Origin: Lytechinus variegatus
Lineage: Eukaryota > Echinodermata > Echinoidea > Temnopleuroida > Toxopneustidae
Direction of reading: 5' to 3'
Length of the DNA stretch: 64,000 bases
Assembly (NCBI RefSeq): GCF_018143015.1
Contig: NC_054753.1
Coordinates: 29,655,292-29,719,291 of the forward strand
Both the position numbers and the translations under genes were made by a program. The first letter of the stretch is position 1, and every line of letters begins with the position of its first letter. A model generated the notes under the pieces. That model made no database searches, had not been told where the DNA came from, and saw nothing but the letters and a program-made list of their open reading frames with translations. Of this stretch, positions 24,251 through 33,697 are shown piece by piece.

Positions 24251-24655
24251 ACAGTGGACATTCTGTTAATGTAATGAAACGCTAATCAATGAGAGGATTG
24301 ATAGACTGAGTAAAAAATAAAAGACCCTTTCTAAAACAAACAAATCAAATAATTGGAATGTAGCAATTATCATTACACTTTTAAGTTTGGAAAGAGAGTC
24401 AGCTGATTAAGAGCTGTAATATCCTTCACATGCACACACTGCAACAAAATAAACCTATCCCTGATCGTTGTTATTGTAAAGTTAAAATCAAGAAAACGAC
24501 TGGGTGTCTACTCTATGCCCTCACGTCCAGTGAACACATGTACTGCACGCTTCGCATCACACATACACACACGGAACACACAGACACCGCACTGCCTTAA
24601 TTGACCAATCAGAGAACGGCTGAGAATGGAAACCCGTCGGTCGCTAGCCAGCAGT
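24251..24655 (-). repeat. Foldback right arm, outer domain
   Basis: The reverse complement of 16,637-17,034, ending CTAGCCAGCAGT directly before the right AATGGTGA duplication. Contains CCAATCAGAGAACGGC, matching the left arm. Confidence 0.85.
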
Positions 24656-24720
24656 AATGGTGACGTCAATCGTTGCTTCACGACATTATGCCGATTATTA
24701 ATGCGCCTGCGCAGATCAAT
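24656..24720. promoter_or_regulatory. CRE-like and NRF1-like sites at the insertion junction
   Basis: The right duplication runs into TGACGTCAAT, a CRE/ATF-type site, and 24,701-24,713 reads TGCGCCTGCGCAG, close to an NRF1-type site. Such a cluster suggests a promoter, although no linked gene was identified. The foldback insertion splits the region, leaving an intact CRE only on the right side. Confidence 0.35.
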
Positions 24721-24921
24721 CAAGATTTACCATCCTTGACCTTGAAAAAAGGGCTAATCAGTGTACTATAATGCATCTGATGTTAAAATACAACGAAATA
24801 AGGGGTATCAAGATTCTGAGTTATAGAAAGAGTGATTGAAAATCATATTATTTCTGAAAATATGACTTTTTAAAATACCTAATGTATAAGTCATTTTAAA
24901 TGCCCTCCAAAGGCCGCCGGA

Positions 24922-24995
24922 GTCCCTATGGCGCAATGGATTAGCGCATTGGACTTCTAATTCAAAGGTTCCGGGTTCGAGTCCCGGTAGGGACT
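24922..24995 (+). tRNA. tRNA-Arg (anticodon TCT)
   Basis: A full cloverleaf: acceptor GTCCCTA/TAGGGAC, D-stem GCGC/GCGC, anticodon stem TTGGA/TTCAA with loop CTTCTAA (anticodon TCT, reading AGA), and T-arm CCGGG-TTCGAGT-CCCGG. A-box TGGCGCAATGG and B-box GGTTCGAGTCC are the internal RNA polymerase III promoter. There is no intron. A TTTT terminator follows within five bases. It decodes arginine AGA codons. Confidence 0.95.
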
Positions 24996-25330
24996 ACCCT
25001 TTTGTTTTGTAACGTGATTTTTTTTTCTTTTGGTGCGGGTGCTTGAGGGTGTATGTGTCTTGCTTTTGCTAATGATTATTCAAAACACATCGTTCACAGA
25101 AGGGGAGCTGTATGAGATTTTACCATCAGGAATGCAAGATTTTTCTTTTGAAAGCTAATAATCAGAAATTTCACCCATCTTCTTCTTCTTCTGTTGATTT
25201 CCTCCAGTCCTGGAGAACTGCGAGATCCAGTGGATACGCAGAAAAAAAGTGGTTTGATAAATATGTTTAGAGACAAAAGAGACTGGCTCAGAACGAAGTT
25301 GGAGTAAAGTGTATCACAAGGCTGTCTAGT

Positions 25331-25614
25331 TGTTGTTCACTAGTAACAGAGAACGCTTGACATGAAGCTCATGCAAGAAATGAAGGGAGTAGTAATGAAG
25401 TTGGGGAACTGAAGCAGCAGGTATACTAGTTGCTTTAGTGTCCAATCCAAGAAGTACAACATTAGTAATATCAGCTGCAACTTGTGATGCAGGGGTCATG
25501 GCAAGATCATGTTGGAGATACGGAGGAAGGTTGGCAAGGAACCTTTTCCTTTCATCCGCGTAGAGGGTACATTCTCCTATAAGGTGGATTACAGTCTCAT
25601 CCTTGACATTGCAT
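25331..25614 (-). pseudogene. Non-LTR retrotransposon C-terminal fragment
   Basis: On the minus strand a continuous frame of about 94 codons starts near CNVKDETVIHLIGEC and continues TLYADERKRFL before a stop at 25,331. A cysteine/histidine pattern with ETxxHLxxEC is typical of the end of LINE reverse-transcriptase proteins. There is no upstream reverse transcriptase in frame, so this is a truncated remnant. Confidence 0.6.
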
Positions 25615-25879
25615 CATCAGTATAAATAAAATGAAATAGGACCTGTTTTCATTCTGTTGAAATTTTCATGGTAAAAACCTAGAGAGTGTTTAATCAACAT
25701 ATGATATGTTCTTTAATATACAGGTTGATGGATAATACTAGAAAGCAAACAAACTTACCAAGTATGCATATCAGTATTCTTGAGAATCGTGCTAATTCTT
25801 GGAATGATCCCCTCAATTTCAATTTAAGATTATAATTTTGATTATTATTAAATTCGAAAAACTCTAATTATATCAAACT

Positions 25880-27045
25880 GTTTCTTGCGGTATTCCACAA
25901 GGATCGATCCAGGGTTCCATACTATTTTTGATTTACATCAATGATTTAAATTCAGTATCTCCATCATTAACGTGTTTGTTATTTGCAGACGACACCAATA
26001 TAAACACAGTCATATGGAATGTCTTACTTTAAACTTTAACTCTGAACATTCAAAGGTTAGTAAATAGGTTGAAGCGAATAAATTACAACTTAATTTTGAA
26101 AAGACTCATGCAATGCTGTTCAATGCTCCAAAAAATAGTGCAAAAGAAGTAAATATATATATTGATGGCAACTGAATAATTCAACATGTAAATACTACAC
26201 AATTTTTAGGAATTAGTATAGACAAGGATTTAAAATGGAAGACACATGTTTATGAGGTTTTAAGGAAAGTTTCCAAAACAATAGGAATAATTAGTAAACT
26301 TAAAGACATTTTACCACAAAATATTCTTCTTACATTGTATAATTCATTGATTTTACCTTACATATCTTATGGCAATATTGTTTGGGGATCCTGCAAGCAA
26401 CACTTACCGAACCGCATCTTTCTTCTTCAAAAGAGAGCAGTTCGTATTATATGCAATAAACCATTTCTAAGTCATAGCAGACCTCTTTTCTTGAAATTAA
26501 ATATGCTCCCAATTTATTTACTACATGATTTTCAATTATCTGTTTTCATGTATTCTTATTAGAACAACCTTTTGCCTAATAATTTTCCAAACCAATAGAG
26601 AAATACATACATATAATACTAGAAACTCAGCTGATACTGGTGCAATATATGGCCATTATTTTTTCTCAAACAATATATTTTTATGTAGGGGTCCCATTAA
26701 TTGGAATAAAATCCCTCAAAATATCAAGCAGTGCAAAACCCTTCAAAGCTCTAAAAGACATTTAAAATACATTTCATGCAAAAAGTCTAATACTAATACT
26801 GATATAGATACAATAATACTTTTGTTATGTTTGTTGTTCTGTATTTCCTTACTACATTTGTTTTTAATTGTGTTGTTTTGTGTTAATTTCAGGATCACTC
26901 ACTTATAAGTTCCTTGTAACTGATCCTTCCACTATTCTTAAATATACTCACTTTTGTTATAATGTATTATATTGAGATATTTATACTTCTTGATTTGTAT
27001 GTTTTTTATGAAGATTGTGGTAAATAAAGTTTCAATTTCAATTAA
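25880..27045 (+). pseudogene. LINE reverse transcriptase remnant (CR1/L2/jockey-like)
   Basis: The frame from 25,880 reads VSCGIPQGSIQGSILF, then LIYINDL and LLFADDTNI, the reverse-transcriptase palm and its FADD catalytic motif. Further on come FLGISIDKDLKWKTHV, LYNSLILPYISYGNIVWGS and LQKRAVRI, the standard order of a LINE RT. Frame shifts and an internal stop (after IDGN) break it. A C-terminal RGPINWNKIPQNIK-like segment follows near 26,690. The 3' end has AATAAA and a TTTCAATTTCAATT repeat near 27,025-27,045. It is 5'-truncated and dead. Confidence 0.8.
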
Positions 27046-27163
27046 TATGTGTGAAAATAGAAACGTATGAATTAACCTAAGTGCTCTACTTACGCAAATT
27101 GACACAATTTTTCGAAAAATTAAAATTCATGTTTTATTGTTCGAAACAGAAATCTGAAATCGC

Positions 27164-27290
27164 GAGGAGCATTTAATGAAAGGACATGTCGGATGTTTTA
27201 TCTGACAAGTCCTGTTTTATCCGACAGTTTCCATAGTAACAGTGCTTCTCAGCCAAACTTCTCGAACAAAATTGTTTATGAAATGCCCCT
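27164..27290. mobile_element. GGAGCGTTTCATGAA MITE, copy 1
   Basis: The ends GGAGCATTTAATGAAAGGAC and TTTATGAAATGCCCC are inverted, with inner TGTCGGATG/ATCCGACA motifs. Related copies lie at 27,388-28,072 (two, nested) and 49,687-49,843. Confidence 0.6.
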
Positions 27291-27488
27291 GAACTAAAAA
27301 AAAATCAAATTAGTCTTCAGGCATGACTATTGAATTATGTGTTTTACATTATAATAGAGAAAGATTTTTTTGTAATACTGATTCCTAAAGAGCGTTTCAT
27401 GAAAGGACCTGTCGGACGTTTCATCCGACAAGTCGCCGACAGTTGTCATAGAAACAACCAACCAAAATCAAGAAAAGTTGTGAGATCT

Positions 27489-28032
27489 GGGGAGCGTTTC
27501 ATCGACATTTTTGTCAGACAAGTGGTCAGATCTGACAACTTTCCTTAAATCTGATTGGCTGAGAGGTACTGTTACTGTGGTGAAATCTGATTGGCTGAGA
27601 GGTACTGTTACTGTGGTGACTGTCGGATAAAACAGGACTTGTCGGATAAAACGTCCGACAAGCATAGGCGGCGGAAGCGGGGGGGGGGACGGGGGGGACG
27701 TGTCCCCCCCTAAATTTTAGGTGGGGGGGATGGTCCCCCCTAAATTTTGTTTTGATAACCTTTTTTTTTTTTTTTTTTTTTTTTTTGCTTGTCATTTTTT
27801 TTTCCTGCGTCCCCCCCTAAATTCACGTGGACCCCCTTGACACGTGTGTTGTCCCCCCCTAAAATTTAGGTTGATGACCTTTTTTTTTTTTTTTTTTTTT
27901 TTTTTTTCCTATTTTTGTCCTATTTTTTGTCCTATTTTTTACATGTGTCCATCCCAAAATTTCAGGTGGACACCCCCTAAATTTATTGGCTTCCGCCGCC
28001 AATGCCGACAAGTCGTTTCATGAAACGCTCCC
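27489..28032. mobile_element. GGAGCGTTTCATGAA MITE (middle copy)
   Basis: It begins GGGGAGCGTTTCATCGAC and ends TTTCATGAAACGCTCCC. Without the 342-bp insertion at 27,663-28,004 and one duplication it would be about 194 bp. It is inserted in the AGATCT centre of the outer copy. Confidence 0.6.
27663..28004. mobile_element. CATWGGCGGCGGAAGC MITE with 8-bp target duplication
   Basis: The tips CATAGGCGGCGGAAGC and GCTTCCGCCGCCAATG are inverted. CCGACAAG flanks both sides (27,655-27,662; 28,005-28,012). The interior has G/C runs, two long T runs (about 27,762-27,786 and 27,881-27,907) and repeated CCCCCCTAAATTT. The 8-bp duplication suggests hAT-type mobilisation. Confidence 0.8.
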
Positions 28033-28276
28033 TGACAACTTTTCGGATGAAAATGCTGATGAAACGTTCCCCAGAGCCAGAAATCGTTCATGATAACAGG
28101 AGCCGCACAACAGCAATAAAGGAGGGGGGCAACCCCATGATTTTTCAAGAAATGAAAAAAATAAAATAAATTTGAGAAAAAGAGGGAGAAAATAAGAGAA
28201 AAGACGATAAAGAGTGAGAGCTCTGCTGGGTCTTGTTACTCTGAAAATTATATAGGATATTTCGTGGATGCGTTAT

Positions 28277-28824
28277 TTAAAGTCAAGTCCACCCCAGAAA
28301 TTGTTGATTTGAATCAAAAGAGAAAAGTCAAACAAGCGTAACGCCGAAGTTTTCATCAAAATCGGAAGTAAAGTTTTGACATTTTACATTTTCGCTTTAT
28401 AGTTTTTACAACAGTTATGCACAACTCAGTGACATGCAAATGAGAGATTCAATGATGTTCTTCACTTACTATTTCTTTTGTTGATTATTGTTTGAATTAT
28501 ACAATATTTCAATTTTTACAGATTTGACATTTAGGACCAACATGACTGAATCATCATGGACAATAAGCTAAAAATATTCAAATATTTCATATTTCACATA
28601 AACAAATACAAACGAAATTGTAAATGGGTAACGTCATCAGTCCCCTCATCTGCAATACCAAACAGGATGTGCATACAAATATTTTTGTGAAATTAAGGGA
28701 AAATTATTATTGTCCTAACTTTCTTATTTTACATCTGATTCTTATGAAACTTTCAGTGTCATGCTTTTTGCATTTTCCTATTTTTAATTAGATAAACCTT
28801 TGTTAGGATGGACTTGTCCTTTAA
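28277..28824. mobile_element. TTAA-flanked palindromic MITE, copy A
   Basis: The two halves are inverted copies of a ~230-bp sequence starting AAGTCAAGTCCACCCC and ending GGATGGACTTGTCCT, with TTAA on both borders. Shared internal words are ATCAAAATCGGA and AAATGAGAGA. TTAA duplication is typical of piggyBac-like or Kolobok-like transposition. Confidence 0.75.
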
Positions 28825-29555
28825 AGGCTCCAACACACTTGTCCGGAAATAGTAAAAGAATCAAACACTGTACAAGTTTGAGCTGAATTGCCGCGAAACG
28901 GGGGCCGGGGGACGTGATTAGTCTGTGGTTGAACAACAGTCTCATTTGGAATATAAACTTGGAATATACATGGGGAGTAGCAAACACCCCCCCCTCTATA
29001 ATCTCATCTTGGAACAATTTTTAGACAATCATTTTTTTATAGATATGGAAGGAAAAGAATGTTAACATATAAAGCAATAACCTACATGCAAAATAACCCT
29101 TTCATGCAAAGCAGGTTGGATTATTTTTGTGTCTGATGAAGTTGTGTGTAAAAATGAATTAATGACAAAATTACAATACTTCTGTGGCACCATGCAGACC
29201 AATCAGCAATCCAGATGCATTCTTATTATTTCATTTTTACGATACGGTTTCTTTAAAAAGTATTGCGTGATTTGTAAAATGAGTTCAAATAACATGGCTC
29301 GAATTATCTTTTGTAGTTGTTATTTTGTGAATTTTATTGTATTAATTTATTTGAGAGAAGAACAATAAAACATCTTTAAAACAAAAAACCAACGGCTCTG
29401 GCTGCGTCTGTACTCTTGCAACAAACAAGTTGTCAATGTTGACAGGCTTGCATGGTCGGTCCATGGTTTAGTAAACAACAATCATGAATGTGGGAATCAG
29501 CATGCATAGGTATATATATATAGAGCTGTTTTAAAGTTAGATAAAGATGAAGTTC
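28825..29555. other. No clear gene; possible 3'-end sequence
   Basis: A 79-codon plus-strand frame (29,129-29,368) ends just upstream of AATAAA (about 29,361), but its composition is AT-driven with no motif. A short TATATATATATA tract lies near 29,510. Confidence 0.3.
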
Positions 29556-29564
29556 TGTTTAGAT

Positions 29565-29617
29565 CCAGTGGCGTACACAGGGGGGGGGGGGGCAGACGGC
29601 CCCCGTAGGTACGCTGG
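29565..29617. mobile_element. 53-bp mini-insertion with 9-bp target duplication
   Basis: It starts CCAGTGGCGTAC and ends GTACGCTGG, with a G-run centre. TGTTTAGAT is present on both sides (29,556-29,564; 29,618-29,626). It lies at the upstream edge of the LINE remnant at 29,655-30,470. It is one of the smallest transposon-like insertions in the window. Confidence 0.75.
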
Positions 29618-29654
29618 TGTTTAGATCTGTAAATCGGTCTCTGTGATGATGATG

Positions 29655-30470
29655 ATGACTTATATGACAGTGAAGGTAAACTTATAGATTTCAATATATG
29701 GATGAAAAGAGGAGTGAAAAAAAAAATTATATGAAATGGTGTTCAGTTGCTTCAGCCATTCCAAAAATATTGAAGTTAAGATGCCTTCATAATCGAGGAG
29801 AGTTAACAGTTCTAAAACTTGTATGTAATTTCAAAGGCAAAGATATAGACTTTAGGAAGTTGACAACACAGATTATCAATTTAATTTTGAAAGGCATACT
29901 TTTTGAGGATCCAACATCAGAAATTTACTGGAGCAATAAATATAATATAGAAAAATATAGATGGAAAACTATCTATAAAATGCCTTTTGTGTTTTTAACG
30001 GATACTAAGAGTAGAACTTTTCAATATAAAATAAACACAAGAACACTCCTCTTAAATAAAAGATTATATAAAATGAAAATTGTAGAATCTGAATTATGCA
30101 CCTTTTGTAAACAAGAGGCGGAAACAACAGAGCATCTTTTTACAGAATGTCAGCATGCATGTACCTTTTGGGAAGAGTTTTTGAAATGGTGGTATACAAA
30201 ATTTGATATCAATTTACAACTAAATGATGAAGATATTATTTTTGGTATATCTGATAGAAGACCACATAAATCACTTATGAATCAATGCTTAGTTGTAGCT
30301 AAACAAATGATATATACATGCAGACACTTGAATATTTTACCGTCCTTTGATTTGTTCTTTGTAAAGCTTAAACGAATATACAAAATAGAAAAACAAATTG
30401 GCATTCAGAATAAACAATTATCAAAGTTTGAAAAGAAATGGAAAACTCTACAGCCCTCTTTCATGTAATA
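29655..30470 (+). pseudogene. LINE C-terminal remnant (L1/Tx1-like)
   Basis: A 256-codon frame from 29,698 ends at 30,468. It contains CTFCKQEAETTEHLF then TECQ and FWEEFLKWW, the CxxC..HxxxxC element and tryptophan-rich segment at the end of L1/Tx1-type ORF2 proteins. Upstream, another frame reads DLYDSEGKLIDFNIWMKRG and rejoins the main frame across a poly-A run at about 29,716, indicating a one-base shift. No RT domain is left. The 3' tail (30,470-30,660) reaches AATAAAAAATCAC and then runs directly into a GAT microsatellite. Confidence 0.75.
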
Positions 30471-30677
30471 GTTTGGGCAGCTTGATGGAAAACGAAATCA
30501 AATGTGTCATCATAACCATTCAATCCTGAAATGTTTTCTTTTTTTCCTTTCTTTTTAATTTGTTTTGTATTTTATTTCTTTTTGTATATAATATGTACAG
30601 TATAATGTATAATGATTATGTTTGTTATATGTATAAGAAGTTATGGATAATAAAAAATCACTGAAAGAAAAAAAAAA

Positions 30678-31003
30678 TGATGATGGTGGTGGTGATGATG
30701 ATGATCATGAAAATGATGATAATAAAGATGGTGATATTGAGGATGATGTTGATGATGATGATGGTGATAATGATCATGATGATGATATTGATGATGAATA
30801 TGGTGATGATGATGATAATGATGTTGATGGTAATAATGATGATCATGAAGATGATGATGATGATGATGAAGATGGTGATATTGATGGGAGGAGAAGGAAA
30901 AGGAGGATATTGATGATGATAATGATGATGATGAAGATGATTATATTGATAATGATGATGGTAATGATAAAGATGATATTGATGATGATATCGATTTTTT
31001 TTT
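30678..31003. repeat. (GAT)n microsatellite, impure
   Basis: About 325 bp of GAT/GAC/AAT trinucleotides directly abut the LINE 3' tail. Long Asp-rich, Met-rich and Ile-rich frames in all phases are products of the repeat. Confidence 0.95.
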
Positions 31004-31477
31004 CAACAATTAGGGTCGTATTCAAATGTTCGCGTAGAGGACTGGGAGACAACGCAAAGCAAAAAACAAAAGACAAGTAATTTTTTTTATCAGAGAAACT
31101 ACAGAAGATGACTGAGCGACGGGACTGAGTTCAGAATGAGGGCATGCTTGAAAATGAAATTAAAGGAATTTGACGCAAAATATTTGGATGAATGTTAATT
31201 GACTTTTCAGCAAGAAGTTTTCACTATGTGAGGATGTGGTGGGGCTATTTCCCCTTGCCCTATATACCCATGGATTACATGACAGTGTTTTTTTAGACCC
31301 TTGAGAGCAGTCCGAGGATCAGTGATGTTTTCACAGATATCATTCAGTCTAATCCTGACAGATTAGCCATGCTGTGAAATTTTTGTGATGATAAAGTCGG
31401 GATAAGATTGCACTTTGTCTTGTGAAGTTAGTAAGGCACTAATTTCTTTTTCATGAAAGCGTCACAAAATGGAAGTG

Positions 31478-31620
31478 GAGATACCGTGGCAGAGTGGTCT
31501 AAGGCTCCCGACAAGACAGTCCGGGGTTCGATCCCCAGCCACAGCACTTATGTCCATGAGCAAGGAATGCATTTAATCAACATTGCTCTTTTATCCACCA
31601 TTCAAATAAATGAAAATGAT
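31478..31620 (+). repeat. tRNA-headed SINE, 5' part
   Basis: A-box TGGCAGAGTGG and B-box GGTTCGATCCC are intact and CCGTGGC/GCCACAG can pair, but the central arm is too short for a functional tRNA. The tail GAGCAAGGAATGCATTTAAT followed by TTTATCCACC and CAAATAAATG is SINE-like. The next element begins at 31,635. Confidence 0.6.
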
Positions 31621-31634
31621 GTACGCATTCTTGC

Positions 31635-31882
31635 TACACAGCAAAAAAATGTAGTTTTAACCGGTGTATATTACATAGAGGACCACACCAGTTATTCTAC
31701 AACGGTGTTAAATTGGTGGTGTTAGTTTTACACCTACAGGTGTTATTACAACAATTTTGGTTGTTACATGTAGATTCTTTGGTGTTATGTTTAATCTCTA
31801 GGGTGTAATTTTAACACCTCAGGGTGTGGTCCTCTATTAACACCAATTGGTGTCAGTTTTAACAGCGCAGTTTTACAGTGTA
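31635..31882 (+). mobile_element. TACACTGTAAAAACTG MITE, copy 1
   Basis: The ends TACACAGCAAAAAAATGTAG and TTTTACAGTGTA are inverted, followed inwards by AACCGGTGTA and GAGGACCACACC, inverted again as GGTGTGGTCCTCTATTAAC. TA at each tip suggests Tc1/mariner-type TA duplication. The family's other copies are at 38,243, 54,511, 59,333 and 59,661. Confidence 0.8.
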
Positions 31883-32236
31883 ACGATGTGCGCATTTGTT
31901 TAAGAAAAAATAATCAGAATAGACTATCAGATTGAATAATTCAGTTTCTGGGGGCCATTTACCTTTGGACTTCCTGTGGCTTAGGCTTGACACCCCCCCC
32001 CCCCTGTGCACCAACTAATAACCATTGATCATGACGATTAATCATTCTACAAATCGCAATGTTTATTACAACCATGTATGATCATGATAGTAATGATTAA
32101 TGTTTGGGCTTGGTGTTGGTTGCACTGGTTGCCATCGGTTGTTGAGATCATCAGATCTAAATCCCTCCCACCCACCATCACTAAAAATCTACCTCGATTC
32201 TATATTAAGATCGAATATGTGAAAGTGAGCAATGTG

Positions 32237-32454
32237 TACACAGTAAAAACGCTGTTTAAGATTTTATACAACACTGTTTACTATATAAACCTTACAGTAG
32301 TTGTTTAACCGTTTAAACAATCAAGTTTAATTTGTTAAAAGATTAGATATTGAAAATTAAATTTGTTGCTTAAGATTTAAACACTTGTTTAAACTGTTAC
32401 AATTACTGTAAGGTTCATATAGTAAACAGCGTTGTATAATTTTTTTACTTTGTA
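32237..32454. mobile_element. TACACAGTAAAAACGCTG MITE
   Basis: The left arm contains TACACAGTAAAAACGCTGTT then CTATATAAACCTTACAGTA. The right arm mirrors it with TACTGTAAGGTTCATATAGT and ACTTTGTA. It has a TA-type tip and is about 218 bp. The TACACAGTAAAAA tip resembles that of the preceding family but the body is different. Confidence 0.75.
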
Positions 32455-32589
32455 GCATCCAAAATTATTATTATTACTTAATTCATTCCAAGCATTGCAT
32501 TTGCGCGTCATAAACTACTTAAACAAGCATGATTACACTAACCTGTTCAATAAACACCAACTCGAGGATCACGCCCTTCCAAAGGTGCA

Positions 32590-32650
32590 TGCGCACAATG
32601 ATAGGGGAATTCCCCTCTGGTTCTCCCTGGATAACGAGTGACGTCACTCC
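32590..32650. promoter_or_regulatory. NRF1-like, kappaB and CRE site cluster
   Basis: Within about 60 bp lie GCATGCGCAC (NRF1-like), GGGGAATTCCCC at 32,604-32,615 (a perfect kappaB-type palindrome) and GAGTGACGTCACTC at 32,636-32,649 (a palindrome containing the CRE TGACGTCA). Local GC is higher than the surroundings. It lies about 0.8 kb upstream of a candidate exon with donor AAAAAG|GTAAGG at 33,446. Confidence 0.4.
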
Positions 32651-33279
32651 TTTATGCTCCGACAATTTTCTGGAGCGAGTTCGCCTTGCTTGATCTGCAC
32701 ATTTTTTTTTGCCTGTTCAATCATTGTTCCTGTTTGCAGTATGTATAGTTTATTTTTCAATTTATGTCCTAATATAAAGGCATTTCAACAATCTCTTTCA
32801 ATTTATAGCATATGACATGTTAAGGACCTTTGTCATATCAGCTTATCAAATAAGACTCTATTAAGTGCATGTAAATTCATGTCATCTCCATGCTATAAAA
32901 ATATTATTGCAGTCTATTGGCTTGTTGCCATCATTGGCTTGATAATCATAAAATCATAAACATGAAACGGAAAAATATATAATGTTTGCTAGTCTTCATC
33001 ATGCAGTCCATCCCTGCAGCTAAAGAGAAGCATTTTACGCAGTGGAGATTATGTAGATAATCAACTTCATTTGAATACGTGGATGAATAGTAATTGGTGC
33101 GGTCTGCGTATTGGCTTCCACCCATCTCGTATCCGATCGCCAGATCGTGATGATGCCGCGTGGAGGTTATTAAAAAAAATGTTTTTCCTGTATTTTTACT
33201 TCCTTGTTTCAAGAGAAAACAATAAGCACCCTGGACGACGGATCCTCGCCTGTCAAACATTCTATGCATGACGTGCTGA

Positions 33280-33446
33280 TTTATGCGTCCACGCAGAGCG
33301 CGCCAAAAAGCATAAGAAGCAAAGTTTGGTTTTTTCCATCGTCTGCCAACACGTGAAGCACATGGTGAGCTGGTGAGTAACAGGTGCGCCGCCGTACACG
33401 CAGGAGAACATAGGGTTCACGCGGCGCCATAATTGTGACTAAAAAG
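33280..33446 (+). other. Candidate noncoding first exon
   Basis: A GC-richer, non-repetitive stretch ends ACTAAAAAG|GTAAGGACGG, a near-perfect donor. No long plus-strand frame is open. The minus strand carries a 69-codon frame starting near 33,490 that includes MAPREPYVLLRV, so the strand is uncertain. Confidence 0.25.
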
Positions 33447-33552
33447 GTAAGGACGGAATCAACAGACCATCTTATTCGGGTGTTCACCAAATCAGGGATG
33501 GTGATAGGTGAAGCTTTCTACACAGTAACAAAATATACATACATACAACCAG

Positions 33553-33697
33553 GAGCAGGTTTTCATAAAGACTTGTTATAATAACAGATGCACAAGTTTG
33601 ATATCAGCAAGTCAAATTGAATGATTTTAGTTGCTTTAAACTGTTATTGTATATAATTTTGTGATAATAACAAGTTTTATGAAAACGGGTCTCTGGG
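33553..33697. mobile_element. TTTTCATAAAGACTTGTTA MITE
   Basis: The left arm TTTTCATAAAGACTTGTTAT and the right arm AATAACAAGTTTTATGAAAA are inverted around about 80 bp of AT-rich sequence. Related in style to the 7,769 and 48,303 elements. Confidence 0.55.

Larger units (their letters stand above)
16637..24655. mobile_element. 8.0-kb TU-like foldback transposon
   Basis: Long terminal inverted repeats of about 2.6 kb per arm begin ACTGCTGGCTAGCGACCGAC and end with its reverse complement. An exact 8-bp duplication (AATGGTGA) flanks the whole. Each arm has an outer ~400-bp non-repetitive domain (16,637-17,034; 24,251-24,655) and an inner tandem array (17,035-19,213; 21,971-24,250). The middle, 19,214-21,970, is cargo. 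Sea urchin TU elements are known foldback transposons with long, two-domain, internally repetitive arms and 8-bp duplications; this element fits that class, though its domain order should be compared. No transposase frame is present in arms or cargo. Confidence 0.85.
27388..28072. mobile_element. GGAGCGTTTCATGAA MITE (outer copy of a triple nest)
   Basis: The outer left part, 27,388-27,488, begins GAGCGTTTCATGAAAGGACC. The outer right part, 28,033-28,072, ends GATGAAACGTTCCCC. They are separated by a second member of the same family that itself contains a third element. Confidence 0.6.

Noticed and set aside
24508..24723. 71-codon minus-strand frame across the right foldback end
   Set aside because: It spans the transposon tip and target duplication; no splice or motif support.
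30643..31080. 145-codon Asp-rich frame
   Set aside because: Translation of the GAT microsatellite after the LINE tail.
31480..31547. tRNA gene (Leu/Ser-like)
   Set aside because: The anticodon arm is too short and the 3' part is SINE-like.
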